Origin: an uncultured Collinsella sp.
GTDB taxonomy: Bacteria; Actinomycetota; Coriobacteriia; Coriobacteriales; Coriobacteriaceae
Assembly: GCA_938036665.1 (NCBI GenBank)
Contig: CALHWR010000220.1
Coordinates: 1 to 10,253 of the forward strand
Reading direction: 5' to 3'
DNA: 10,253 nt
The translations under genes and the position numbers were made by a program. Shown here piece after piece: positions 1 through 7,298 of the stretch. Under the pieces are notes generated by a model, which was given only the letters and a program-made list of their open reading frames with translations, was not told the DNA's origin and searched no databases. Each line of letters starts with the position of its first letter. Position 1 is the stretch's first letter.

Positions 1-1
1 C

Positions 2-1462
2 CATGCCGAGCCCGCGCGCTCCATTGCCGTCATGCCCAACAACGAAGAGGCGACTATCGAGGTTTGGCCCTCGCTCGACCACGCCGCCGCAGCGTTTGAG
101 GCTGCGACCAGCGCGGATGCCGAGGCCGAGGTTGCGGATGCCAACGAAGTCAACGATGAGGCCGCAGCTTCTGCCATGCCCGAGCCCGCTGCCACGCTCG
201 ACCTGGGCGACGGCAAGCCGCTGCCCGTGCTCATCCCCGAATCCGAGCAGTTCGCCAACCGCCTGCGCAAGAACGCTCGCCTGCGCCGCAAGTGGGCCAA
301 GCGCGAGGGCGTGAGCTGCTACCGCGTCTACGATGCCGACCTGCCCGACTACTCCGCCGCCATCGACCTGTACGAGGGTTGCCCACAGACTCCAGGCCGC
401 TGGCTCGTCATCGCCGAATACGCGGCGCCCAAGACCATCGACCCGGCGCTGGCCCAGGCCCGTATGCTCGACATCTTGGCCATCGCGCCGCGCATCCTGG
501 ATGTCCCAGCCGAGCATGTGCATGCCAAGGCCCGCATGCGTTCGCGCGGCGGCTCGCAGTACGGCAAGCAGGGCGCCGGCAAGGGCGGCCCGGGCGAGCG
601 CGCCAACATCGCGCGCCGTCGCCTGCCGCTCATCGAGGAGGGCGGCCTTACCTTTGCCGTCAACTTTGACGACTATCTGGATGTGGGCATCTTCCTGGAC
701 CACCGCGTCACCCGCAACCTAGTGCGCGAGCACGCCAAGCAGGCGCGCCGCTTCCTCAACCTGTTTGCCTACACCGGCACTGCCACCTGCTATGCGGCAG
801 ACGGCGGCGTCGAGGAGACCGTGACGGTCGACCTTTCCAACACCTACCTGGACTGGGCCGAGCGCAACATGCGCCAGAACGGCTTTGTGGGATCGCAACA
901 CCACTTTGTGCGCGACGACGTGCTCGCCTGGATTCGCGACCAGCGCCAGACGCGCAACCGCTGGGACCTGATCTTTGTCGACCCGCCCACGTTCTCGAAC
1001 TCGTCCAAGATGGGCCGTCGCACCTGGGATGTTCAGCGCGACCATGTTGAGCTTTTGGCCGGCGTATCGCGCCTGCTCGCGCAGGGCGGCCATGCCATCT
1101 TTAGCTGCAACCTGCGCGGTTTCCGCCCCGAGACGCGCAAGCTTGCGCGCGCAGGCGTGGTGCTGGAGGACATTACGGAGCAGACCATCCCCGAGGATTT
1201 CGCGCGCAACCAGAAGGTGCACCACTGCTACATCGTGCGCCGCCTGCCCATCGAGGACGCCATGGCCGAGGTCGGCTTTAGCGCCGAGGAAATTGCTGAG
1301 CGCGTCGAGGAACTGCGCAACCCCGGAGCCCGCAAGCCTCGCGCAGCATCGCCCGCGCACGCGCAGGCCGGCGTCCGAGGACCGCACGGCGACGACAAGC
1401 CCGCCTGCTCAGACAAGCCCAAAAAGAAGAAGTTCTACGCCAGCAAGCCCAAGGGCAAATAA
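2..1462 (+). CDS. rlmL: 23S rRNA (guanine) methyltransferase RlmKL, C-terminal part (5' end outside window)
   Basis: The reading frame is open to the left edge, so the gene continues outside the window; the first in-frame ATG (32) is very unlikely to be the true start. The visible part is the RlmK half of RlmKL, which in E. coli makes m7G2069 while the RlmL half makes m2G2445 in 23S rRNA, both using SAM. Seen: the RlmK entry motif FANRLRKN (about 250-273), the block YRVYDADLPDY, a SAM-binding motif FLNLFAYTGTAT (752-787), the acidic loop VDLSNTYLDWAERN, and the catalytic-loop motif DPPTFSNS starting at 980. Two additions stand out: an Ala/Glu-rich stretch before the domain (about 50-220), probably the linker between the two methyltransferase halves, and about 60 residues after the domain that end in a lysine-rich tail (KKKKFYASK). 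The E. coli protein ends near the domain edge. The tail may help bind rRNA; that is inference. Confidence 0.93.
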   Translation, partial: HAEPARSIAVMPNNEEATIEVWPSLDHAAAAFEAATSADAEAEVADANEVNDEAAASAMPEPAATLDLGDGKPLPVLIPESEQFANRLRKNARLRRKWAKREGVSCYRVYDADLPDYSAAIDLYEGCPQTPGRWLVIAEYAAPKTIDPALAQARMLDILAIAPRILDVPAEHVHAKARMRSRGGSQYGKQGAGKGGPGERANIARRRLPLIEEGGLTFAVNFDDYLDVGIFLDHRVTRNLVREHAKQARRFLNLFAYTGTATCYAADGGVEETVTVDLSNTYLDWAERNMRQNGFVGSQHHFVRDDVLAWIRDQRQTRNRWDLIFVDPPTFSNSSKMGRRTWDVQRDHVELLAGVSRLLAQGGHAIFSCNLRGFRPETRKLARAGVVLEDITEQTIPEDFARNQKVHHCYIVRRLPIEDAMAEVGFSAEEIAERVEELRNPGARKPRAASPAHAQAGVRGPHGDDKPACSDKPKKKKFYASKPKGK

Positions 1463-1466
1463 ACAA

Positions 1467-1533
1467 AGTTGCGGTGGAATAGTCCCTAAAAATGCCTGGT
1501 AAAGGCCCAAACAGGAACTATTTCACCGCAACT
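1467..1533. repeat. Imperfect palindrome between convergent genes
   Basis: The arms 1467-1487 and 1513-1533 are complementary over 21 positions with two exceptions, one G-T and one C-A. The 25-nt loop holds a small nested stem (GCCT 1494-1497 with AGGC 1503-1506). The element fills most of the 95-nt gap between the stop of rlmL and the stop of kdpE, which converge. It could act as a bidirectional transcription barrier, but neither side has a T-tract, so a classical intrinsic terminator is not supported. A dispersed REP-like repeat is the other reading. Confidence 0.6.
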
Positions 1534-1557
1534 CATATTGGGATGATGGTTGGCGAT

Positions 1558-2271
1558 CTAGCCTTGGGTGACCAGGCGATAGCCGATACCCACGTGCGTC
1601 TGGATGTAGCGCGGGTGCGCGGGGTCGGACTCGATCTTCTTGCGCAACGTGCCCATAAAGACGCGCAGGCTCGCCAGGTCGCTCTTGGTCGCCGTGCCCC
1701 AGATCTCGTGCAAGATAAACTGGTGCGTCAGCACCTTGTCGGCGTTATGCGCCAGCAGGCACAGCAGCTTGTACTCGATCGGCGTCAGGTGCAGCTCCTC
1801 GCCGTCCATCGTTGCGATGCCGGCGTCAAAATCGATATGCAGCTCACCGGTATCGAACGAGCCCTCGGAGGCAACGCCGCCCGCCTGCGCATACGAAAGG
1901 CGCCTGAGCGTCGTGCGAATGCGCGCGAGCAGCTCCTCGACCGAAAACGGCTTAGTCAGGTAGTCATCGGCGCCGGCATCGAGCGCTCGGATCTTGTCCG
2001 CGTCCTCGCTGCGCGCCGAAACCACGATGATCGGCATGCCCGACCACGCGCGCACCGACTCCACCACCTTGACGCCGTCCATATCGGGCAGGCCCAGATC
2101 GAGCAGCACAATGCTCGGCGCCTGCGACGAAGCGGCGGCGATGGCGGCGTGGGCGGTCTCCACAGCCATATGGCGCAAACCGTGCGCCTCGAGCGCGGCG
2201 ACGATAAGGTTGCGGACGGCGGGATCGTCCTCAACGACCAAGATGAGCGGTTTCACGGCAGAGTTCGGCAC
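1558..2271 (-). CDS. kdpE: KdpE-family response regulator (OmpR type)
   Basis: DNA-binding response regulator of 237 residues, a normal KdpE length. The receiver domain (about 8-122) has the acidic pair E14/D15-D16, the phosphoacceptor D58 in LLDLGLPDMDG, S85 as the switch residue and K107 in the TKPF motif. The C-terminal winged helix (about 140-235) shows LTPIEYKLLCLL, the recognition-helix region SLRVFMGTLRKKIE and the closing GIGYRLV, all typical of OmpR/KdpE. I chose the GTG at 2269-2271: an AAGGAG lies 7 nt upstream, overlapping the end of kdpD, and the gap to the kdpD stop is 4 nt. The longer reading from 2316 would overlap kdpD by 41 nt and adds 15 residues that do not look like receiver sequence. 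Translation is probably coupled to kdpD. Its partner is the adjacent kinase. Likely targets are potassium transport genes, with kup next door an obvious candidate; the target is inference. Confidence 0.93.
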   Translation of the reverse strand: MPNSAVKPLILVVEDDPAVRNLIVAALEAHGLRHMAVETAHAAIAAASSQAPSIVLLDLGLPDMDGVKVVESVRAWSGMPIIVVSARSEDADKIRALDAGADDYLTKPFSVEELLARIRTTLRRLSYAQAGGVASEGSFDTGELHIDFDAGIATMDGEELHLTPIEYKLLCLLAHNADKVLTHQFILHEIWGTATKSDLASLRVFMGTLRKKIESDPAHPRYIQTHVGIGYRLVTQG

Positions 2272-2275
2272 AGCG

Positions 2276-3901
2276 CTACTCCTTATCAAACGAAACGTCG
2301 GCGGCGGGAAGCTCAATCGTAAAGACCGAACCGTGAGGGTCCGCCGCGGTAACCTCTATGCTACCGCCATGTGCCAGCGCAATGGAGCGGCAGAGCGAAA
2401 GCCCCAAGCCCACACTGCGGCAGCTGTCGGCCAGGCCATGGTTGGCGGTGTAGAACGACTCAAAGATCCGCTCGCGGTCCTCGGGCGCAATGCCCGGGCC
2501 ATCATCAGCAACCGAGCACGCCACGCATCCATCATGGACGCCAATCGAGATTACGATATGCGAGCCCGCGGGCGTATAGGCGATGGCGTTGTTCACCAGA
2601 TTGACCACCAGCTGCACCATCAGGCGCGCGTCGACGTTGACGAGCGCCGGCTCATCGCACGCCACCACCTTAAGGTCGTGCTCGCGCACGGCCGGGTTCA
2701 CGTGGCGCAGCGCCTCCTCGACGATATCGTCCATGAGCTCGAGCGTGGTCGACAGGCGCATACCGCCACCCTCGAGCTTGGTGATGGCGAGCAGATTCTC
2801 GACAGTGGCGTTGAGCCATTGCGCGTCCGAGCGAATGGATAGGAGCATGCCGCGGCGTGTCTGGTCGTCGAGCACGGCCGTGCCGGTCGAGCCCTGGTCG
2901 AGCAACACGTCGGCATTACCCGAAATACTGGTGAGCGGCGTACGCAGGTCGTGCGAGATGGAGCGCAGCAAGTTGGCACGCAGCTGTTCGTTTTTGGCGA
3001 GCACCGCCGCTTCCTCGCGAGCCTCCATGGCGCGGGCGCGATCGAGCGCCAGCTCGCCTTCGCTCACGATGGCATCGGCAAGCGTCCGCTCCTCGGGCGT
3101 CAGCGCATCGGGCTCGGCGACAATGGCGAACACCCCCACCACCGAGGCGGGATCGCCCGCGCGCACCATGGTGTCGCCCGAGCGCACGGTCAGGTATATG
3201 CCGTAGAACGCCGAGGCGCCATAGGTGGCATCGAGCGGCGTTCCCACATAGGCGGACGCCGAGAGCCGCGGCGGCATCTGCGGCGCCAGCTGGTGTACCG
3301 GCGCGGCATCGCCCACGGCCGTGTACGTCGTGCGCGGCAGCAGGTCATCGTTATCGGCATCGGCGCTATACCACACGACCGGACAGTCCGAAAGACGCGC
3401 CAGCTGCGTTGCCATAGCGTGCACAATCTGTTGCTGATCGCCACACCGCTGCAGCATGCGGTTGGTCTCGAGCACCATCTGCGTGCGACGGTCGCTGGCG
3501 GCAGCCTGCGCCAAGGCGCGGCGCAGGGCCAGCGCGATCGAGCTCGATACGAGCGAGACCGCAAACATGATAAAGAACATGCCGGGATAGACGCGGTCGA
3601 TAAACGACAGCGCGTAGCGCGGGTCGACAAACAAGAAGTTGTAGAGCGCCACGGCGGCAGCCGAGCTCAGCAGGCAGTACAGGCGGCTCCAGGTAAAGAA
3701 AGCGCACAGCTGCACGGCGAACACATAGACGATCATGATGCTCGGCGCGAGCCCCGGATGGTCGAGCAGCGCGCCCACAATCGTCGCCGCGGCTAGCAGC
3801 CCCGCCGATACGCAGGCGTCATACAGAGGGCTGCGACGCGTCAGCGTTGTACGCCGCCACCAAAAGTTCTCGGCAATATCGCCGTCCGCACGGACGTCCA
3901 T
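2276..3901 (-). CDS. kdpD: KdpD-like sensor histidine kinase lacking the N-terminal KdpD/Usp region
   Basis: Membrane histidine kinase of 541 residues, expected to phosphorylate the adjacent KdpE. Four membrane segments lie at about 28-46, 52-71, 75-92 and 107-126, with YNFLFVDPRY (87-96), the hallmark of the KdpD transmembrane domain (DUF4118). A GAF-like region follows (about 145-285), then a helical linker and the kinase core: H-box SISHDLRTPL with H317, N-box LVNLVNNAI (N434, N438), DDGPG at 466-470 and the G2 box VGLGLSL around 497-503. Classical KdpD is about 890 residues and starts with a cytoplasmic KdpD domain and a Usp domain. Both are absent here, and the segment upstream is kup, not a broken extension, so this is a short form rather than a truncation by frameshift. 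The start is ATG 3901, with a purine-rich AGAGAGGGG about 10 nt upstream. It sits 136 nt behind kup, with a terminator-like hairpin between. Confidence 0.9.
   Translation of the reverse strand: MDVRADGDIAENFWWRRTTLTRRSPLYDACVSAGLLAAATIVGALLDHPGLAPSIMIVYVFAVQLCAFFTWSRLYCLLSSAAAVALYNFLFVDPRYALSFIDRVYPGMFFIMFAVSLVSSSIALALRRALAQAAASDRRTQMVLETNRMLQRCGDQQQIVHAMATQLARLSDCPVVWYSADADNDDLLPRTTYTAVGDAAPVHQLAPQMPPRLSASAYVGTPLDATYGASAFYGIYLTVRSGDTMVRAGDPASVVGVFAIVAEPDALTPEERTLADAIVSEGELALDRARAMEAREEAAVLAKNEQLRANLLRSISHDLRTPLTSISGNADVLLDQGSTGTAVLDDQTRRGMLLSIRSDAQWLNATVENLLAITKLEGGGMRLSTTLELMDDIVEEALRHVNPAVREHDLKVVACDEPALVNVDARLMVQLVVNLVNNAIAYTPAGSHIVISIGVHDGCVACSVADDGPGIAPEDRERIFESFYTANHGLADSCRSVGLGLSLCRSIALAHGGSIEVTAADPHGSVFTIELPAADVSFDKE
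2279..2284 (-). promoter_or_regulatory. Ribosome binding site of kdpE
   Basis: AAGGAG in the last codons of kdpD, 7 nt ahead of the GTG at 2271. It decides the kdpE start in favour of GTG 2271 over the upstream in-frame codon at 2316. Confidence 0.8.
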
Positions 3902-3920
3902 CAGCGCCCCGCCCCTCTCT

Positions 3921-3985
3921 CAAAAACAAAAACCACCACAAAGGGGACTGGCACCTTTGCGGTGGTGGCCTCCTTGTGGTGGTTT
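3921..3985 (-). terminator. Intrinsic terminator or attenuator between kup and kdpD
   Basis: Read on the minus strand, 53 nt after the kup stop, AAACCACCACAA (3985-3974) pairs perfectly with TTGTGGTGGTTT (3941-3930). G-C pairs continue inward past a bulge, and the stem runs into TTTTTGTTTTTG (3932-3921). Stem plus U-tract is the form of a Rho-independent terminator. A second, competing stem is possible: CCACCAC and AAAGG inside 3968-3954 also pair with the same downstream arm (3944-3933). The U-tract ends only about 20 nt before the kdpD ATG, leaving no room for a promoter after it. kdpDE must therefore be reached by read-through, or by a promoter upstream of or inside the hairpin; a lone TATACA at 3995-3990 has no good -35. 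The sequence AAAGGGGACTGG in the element resembles the palindrome at 6189-6223, so a repeat-derived origin is possible. Confidence 0.7.
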
Positions 3986-4037
3986 CAAGTGTATAGCCTT
4001 TGCAGCCTGCGGTCGCTAGACAAACAGCAGACGTCGA

Positions 4038-6065
4038 CTACGGACGCTCGTCGGGAGCCAGGCGCTGCATCTTGCTCACGGCCTTAAACTTGGTGAACAG
4101 CGGCACGTACTCAAAGCTCACGTTGGAGTTCTCCAGGCCGTACCAGCGCGCAGGCGTGCCGGCGGCGCGGCGGATGATGTACTTGAGCGTGATGGCCGTA
4201 CGCTCGCTGGGCTCCACGTCGCTTTCGGGCGCCAGCAGCTTGCGGATCATGACGAACTTAAACGTACCGATGTTGCCCGGGTCCTTGTAGACCGAGTAGT
4301 CATGCGTCTGCGCCGGCAGCTCGCCGCTGGCAGCCAGGTCCTGAACAACCTGGCGCAGGTAAGCATTGACGCGCTGGTTGATCTTATAGCCCAGGTACAG
4401 ATGCACGCGGAATACGTAGTCGGTGCCGAACGTCTCGACCGAGTAGGCAAAGGTATGCGGCTCCTCCATGGTCTCGACATTCACGAACCACCAGGCGCGA
4501 GCGCGCTTGGGGTGCTTATCCAAAATCGAGTAGACGATATCGCGGTCGATATAGTCGGTGTTGGTGTCCTTGGTCAGGTACACGATGTTGTCGCTCATGA
4601 GCTCGTAGCGATCGTCGTCGCGCAGGCGTTTGAGCTGCGGCAGATAGCTGCGCAGCGGCAGCAGCGTAAACTGACGTTGCTCGACCGCCGTACCGTTGTA
4701 CCAGCACACCATAATGCCCATGATGAGTGCAGCCATAAGGATGGTGAAGTAGCCGCCGTGGAAGAACTTGGTGAGCGAGCTCACAAAGAAGAAACCCTCG
4801 AGCAAAAGGAAGAAGGCAGCAAAGATCCACGGCGCGACCTTGAGCTTGCGCTCCTCGTGCAGGTAGAAGAAGAGCAGCAGCGTGGTGCACATCATAGTCA
4901 GCGTAATGGCAAGGCCGTAGGCGGCTTCCATATGCGCCGAGTTCTGGAACAGCAGCACCACGATGACACAGCCCACGAGCATGACGTTGTTGACCATGGG
5001 GATGTAGAGCTGGCCCTTGGTCTCGGCAGGATAGAAGACCTGCATGTGCGGCATGAGGTCCAGACGGCTGGCCTCGGACACCAGCGAGAATGCGCCGGTG
5101 ATGAGCGCCTGCGAGGCGATGATGGCCGCGACGGTGGAAAGGCCGACGGCAAAGGGGCGCAGACCCGGGGCGAGCATCTGGTAGAAGGGGTTGAGGTCGG
5201 CGATACCCATGAGCTCCGGGTTGCCGGCGTTGTTGATAAGCCACGCGCCCTGGCCCATGTAGGACAGCAGCAGGCAACACTTAACGAACGGCCAAGTGGC
5301 GTAGATGTTGCCGCGGCCCACATGGCCCATGTCGGAATAGAGCGCCTCGGCACCGGTGGTGGCGAGGAAGCAGCTGCCCAGGATCATGATGCCCGCGTGG
5401 TTGTTGGGGCTCAGCAAAAAGGCGATGCCGCGCAGCGGGTTGAGGCACAAAAGCACCGCGGGATACTGGAAGACAAAGAACAGACCCGTACCGCCCAGGA
5501 ACAAAAACCACAGCGTCATGATGGGGCCAAAGGCGTGACCGATCTTGGCCGTGCCGATGCGCTGCACCAAGAAGAGCGCGATGATGATGGCGAGCGTGAT
5601 GGCGACAACGCGGCCCTGGTCGTCACCGAGCACGGCGTGAACCGCCGGAATGGTGCGCAGGCCCTCGATGGCCGTGGTCACGGTAACGGCAGGCGTGAGG
5701 ATGCCGTCGGCGAGGAGCGCCGCGCCGCCCAGCATGGCGGGGATGATGAGCCACTTGCCGCAGCGCTTGACCAGGCTGTACAGGGCAAAGATGCCGCCCT
5801 CGCCGTGGTTGTCGGCGCGCAGCGAGATCAGCACGTACTTGACGGTCGTCAGCAGCGTGACCGTCCACACGACAAGGGAGAGCGCGCCGAGCACGAACTC
5901 CTGCGTGACGCTTCCGATGCCGCCGTTGCCGGCAACGAGCGCCTTGGTTACATACATGGGGCTGGTGCCGATATCGCCGTACACCACGCCCAGCGTGACG
6001 AGCATCGCCGAGATGCTCACAGGAATCGCAGCGTGCGAGGCTACTTCCTTTGCCTTTTGTTCCAT
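4038..6065 (-). CDS. kup: Kup family potassium uptake transporter
   Basis: Low-affinity potassium importer of the KUP/HAK/KT family, thought to work as a proton-coupled symporter in the cytoplasmic membrane. From ATG 6065 it has 675 residues, the usual size. The family signature GVVYGDIGTSPMY lies at 26-38, with D31 matching the aspartate of the first membrane helix that matters for transport in E. coli Kup. Hydrophobic segments consistent with about 12 helices follow to about residue 460. The rest (about 465-675) is the soluble C-terminal domain, with blocks such as FVNVETMEEPHTFAYSVETF (20 residues) shared with Kup proteins. ATG 6065 is preceded by GGGAGG with a 10-nt gap; the in-frame TTG at 6083 would put that site inside the gene and is rejected. 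A promoter lies 36-64 nt upstream of the start codon. It is the first gene of a block with kdpD and kdpE. Confidence 0.95.
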   Translation of the reverse strand: MEQKAKEVASHAAIPVSISAMLVTLGVVYGDIGTSPMYVTKALVAGNGGIGSVTQEFVLGALSLVVWTVTLLTTVKYVLISLRADNHGEGGIFALYSLVKRCGKWLIIPAMLGGAALLADGILTPAVTVTTAIEGLRTIPAVHAVLGDDQGRVVAITLAIIIALFLVQRIGTAKIGHAFGPIMTLWFLFLGGTGLFFVFQYPAVLLCLNPLRGIAFLLSPNNHAGIMILGSCFLATTGAEALYSDMGHVGRGNIYATWPFVKCCLLLSYMGQGAWLINNAGNPELMGIADLNPFYQMLAPGLRPFAVGLSTVAAIIASQALITGAFSLVSEASRLDLMPHMQVFYPAETKGQLYIPMVNNVMLVGCVIVVLLFQNSAHMEAAYGLAITLTMMCTTLLLFFYLHEERKLKVAPWIFAAFFLLLEGFFFVSSLTKFFHGGYFTILMAALIMGIMVCWYNGTAVEQRQFTLLPLRSYLPQLKRLRDDDRYELMSDNIVYLTKDTNTDYIDRDIVYSILDKHPKRARAWWFVNVETMEEPHTFAYSVETFGTDYVFRVHLYLGYKINQRVNAYLRQVVQDLAASGELPAQTHDYSVYKDPGNIGTFKFVMIRKLLAPESDVEPSERTAITLKYIIRRAAGTPARWYGLENSNVSFEYVPLFTKFKAVSKMQRLAPDERP

Positions 6066-6075
6066 AAGCCAGTTT

Positions 6076-6081
6076 CCTCCC
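6076..6081 (-). promoter_or_regulatory. Ribosome binding site of kup
   Basis: GGGAGG followed by AAA and a 10-nt total gap to ATG 6065. It decides against the in-frame TTG at 6081-6083, which overlaps it. Confidence 0.7.
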
Positions 6082-6100
6082 AATTTTAACGTTCGACGGG

Positions 6101-6129
6101 ATTATAGGTAATCAGCCCATGTTTGAATG
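6101..6129 (-). promoter_or_regulatory. Probable sigma-70 type promoter of kup
   Basis: On the minus strand a perfect TATAAT lies at 6106-6101. A weak -35 (CATTCA, 6129-6124) precedes it with a 17-nt spacer. Transcription would start near 6094, giving a leader of about 29 nt up to ATG 6065 that carries the GGGAGG site. The -10 box is strong and well placed; the -35 is poor, so an activator could be needed, possibly KdpE. That last step is inference. Confidence 0.6.
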
Positions 6130-6188
6130 GCGCTGTTTTCCCAGCTAGATAAACATTTATACGGCCTTTAGGCCACCATGGCGATATG

Positions 6189-6223
6189 GAATGCGACAAA
6201 GGGACTGTCCCCTTGTCGCATTC
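6189..6223. repeat. Near-perfect 35-bp palindrome behind the nitroreductase gene
   Basis: Starting with GAATGCGACAAAGGGAC, the 35 bases pair with themselves around T6206 over 17 positions, with a single A-C mismatch (6200/6212). It begins 1 nt after the nitroreductase stop (6225-6227), so it would form a hairpin at the very end of that transcript. No T-tract follows on either strand, so a textbook intrinsic terminator is not shown. Its core AAGGGACTGTCCCCTT resembles the AAGGGGACTGG in the element at 3921-3985. From memory, such AAAGGGACTGTCCC palindromes are dispersed REP-like repeats in many genomes. To its left, 6163-6174 (GGCCTTTAGGCC) is a short additional inverted repeat. Confidence 0.75.
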
Positions 6224-6224
6224 G

Positions 6225-7097
6225 TCATTTTCCGAGCCAGTTTTTGAACCACCACTCCATGGAGCGGCTCATCTCGGCCATAAAGGGGCTCGTGTGCTTG
6301 CGGGTGTAGATATCCACGACGCGCTCCCCCACCTCGCGGGCATGCGGGCGAAACATCTTGTCCATCTCGGCCACCTGCGCGTCCATGGTCGCGGCATCCG
6401 CACGGCAGTAGCGTTCCTCGTGCACCAGGTTCACCACGGGATGCGCAATAGCCGGACGCTCCTTGCGGGGCGTGCCGATGATGAGCATCGACAGCGGCAT
6501 GCTATAGGGCGGCAGATCGAGCAGCTCGGCGACTTCCTCGGCATTCTCGACAATATCACCGATGTAGCAGCTCCCCAGCCCCAAGGCCTCGACGGCAACC
6601 ACGGCGTTTTGCGCAGCGATCACGGCGTCCTGGGCCGCGATGGCAAAGTCGCCCAGGCCCGGCGCACGACGGGGCGCCTTGCCCATGCGCTCGACAAACT
6701 CGGGTTCAAAGCAGCCCACGTGCTCAAACAGATCGATCCACTTGGCATAATCGACCACAAATATAAGTGCCCAGGGCGCCTTGGCGATCATGGGCTGGTG
6801 ATCGCACAGGTCGGCCAGACGGTCCAGCGTAGCCTGCTCGCGAATGCTCACGATGGAATACATCATCATGGCGCCCGCCGACGGTGCGCGACTCGCCGCA
6901 TGCAAAACCGCCGCCCGCTGCTCGTCGGTCACCGCCACGGGACGGTCGTTGTCATCGCGCGCAAAAGCGCGCGTGGACGAGCGGTGCTCCAAAATGTCCA
7001 GTACCGCGTTGCCCGTAGTCTCGACCGGATAGCCGTACGTATCCACGCCCGCAGCTCCGTCGCCGCCCATGCCCGCCTCGCAAACCTGCTCGCTCAT
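6225..7097 (-). CDS. Nitroreductase family protein (FMN-dependent, NfsA-like)
   Basis: Cytoplasmic flavoprotein of the nitroreductase superfamily, expected to bind FMN and use NAD(P)H to reduce nitro compounds, quinones or flavins; the true substrate cannot be told from sequence. Seen: HRSSTRAF at 38-45, the usual N-terminal FMN-phosphate-binding arginine motif; RAPSAGAMMMYS at 70-81, the second flavin-contact block; and ALGLGSCYIGDI at 171-182, the glycine-rich segment near the flavin, followed by PLSMLIIGTP (201-210). At 290 residues it is longer than most members (170-250), owing to about 29 residues ahead of the domain and a C-terminal tail rich in aromatic and charged residues (EWWFKNWL). 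It starts at ATG 7097 with a GAGGG about 10 nt upstream. It stands alone on the minus strand, divergent from the LTA synthase-like gene, and ends next to a 35-bp palindrome. Confidence 0.88.
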   Translation of the reverse strand: MSEQVCEAGMGGDGAAGVDTYGYPVETTGNAVLDILEHRSSTRAFARDDNDRPVAVTDEQRAAVLHAASRAPSAGAMMMYSIVSIREQATLDRLADLCDHQPMIAKAPWALIFVVDYAKWIDLFEHVGCFEPEFVERMGKAPRRAPGLGDFAIAAQDAVIAAQNAVVAVEALGLGSCYIGDIVENAEEVAELLDLPPYSMPLSMLIIGTPRKERPAIAHPVVNLVHEERYCRADAATMDAQVAEMDKMFRPHAREVGERVVDIYTRKHTSPFMAEMSRSMEWWFKNWLGK

Positions 7098-7223
7098 CGC
7101 CCTACCCTCGCCATTTCTTTAAGAAGCCTTTACGTTTCCGTGTAATTCCCGTCCATTATCGCGCAGGTCGCCACTACATTGCGCCACACCGCCACACGCG
7201 CGCGTTAATATGGCTGGTTGGTG

Positions 7224-7247
7224 TGCGCAGCCACCAATTGCTGCGCA
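7224..7247. other. Inverted repeat in the divergent intergenic region
   Basis: TGCGCAGC (7224-7231) and GCTGCGCA (7240-7247) are perfect inverse complements around an 8-nt loop; G-T and A-T pairs can lengthen the stem to 12 pairs (7220-7251). It lies 64 nt ahead of the ATG at 7311, in the 213-bp gap between divergent genes. It could be an operator or a stem-loop in the leader of the rightward gene. I see no convincing -35/-10 pair for that gene. For the nitroreductase a GATAAT at 7160-7155 (minus strand) is a weak -10 candidate. Confidence 0.4.
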
Positions 7248-7298
7248 TATCTTGGTAACAATCGGGTAAATCCCCGCTTTCGTAGGTTTTAGTTTGTG

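Noticed and set aside
32..1462. ATG at 32 as the true start of the methyltransferase gene
   Set aside because: The frame is open to the window edge and the RlmL half of the protein should lie upstream; there is no ribosome binding site just before 32.
3901..4037. A frameshifted remnant of the missing KdpD N-terminal domain ahead of kdpD
   Set aside because: Only 136 nt separate kdpD from kup, and they are taken up by the hairpin and a short leader; none of the frames resembles the KdpD or Usp domain.
4302..6089. 595-residue open frame antisense to kup
   Set aside because: Low-complexity His/Arg/Gln-rich translation produced by the codon bias of kup; no family similarity, and kup is a clear gene on the other strand.
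7179..7211. Promoter TTGCGC...TAATAT for the rightward gene
   Set aside because: The spacer is 21 nt, too long for a standard sigma-70 promoter, and the -35 is weak.
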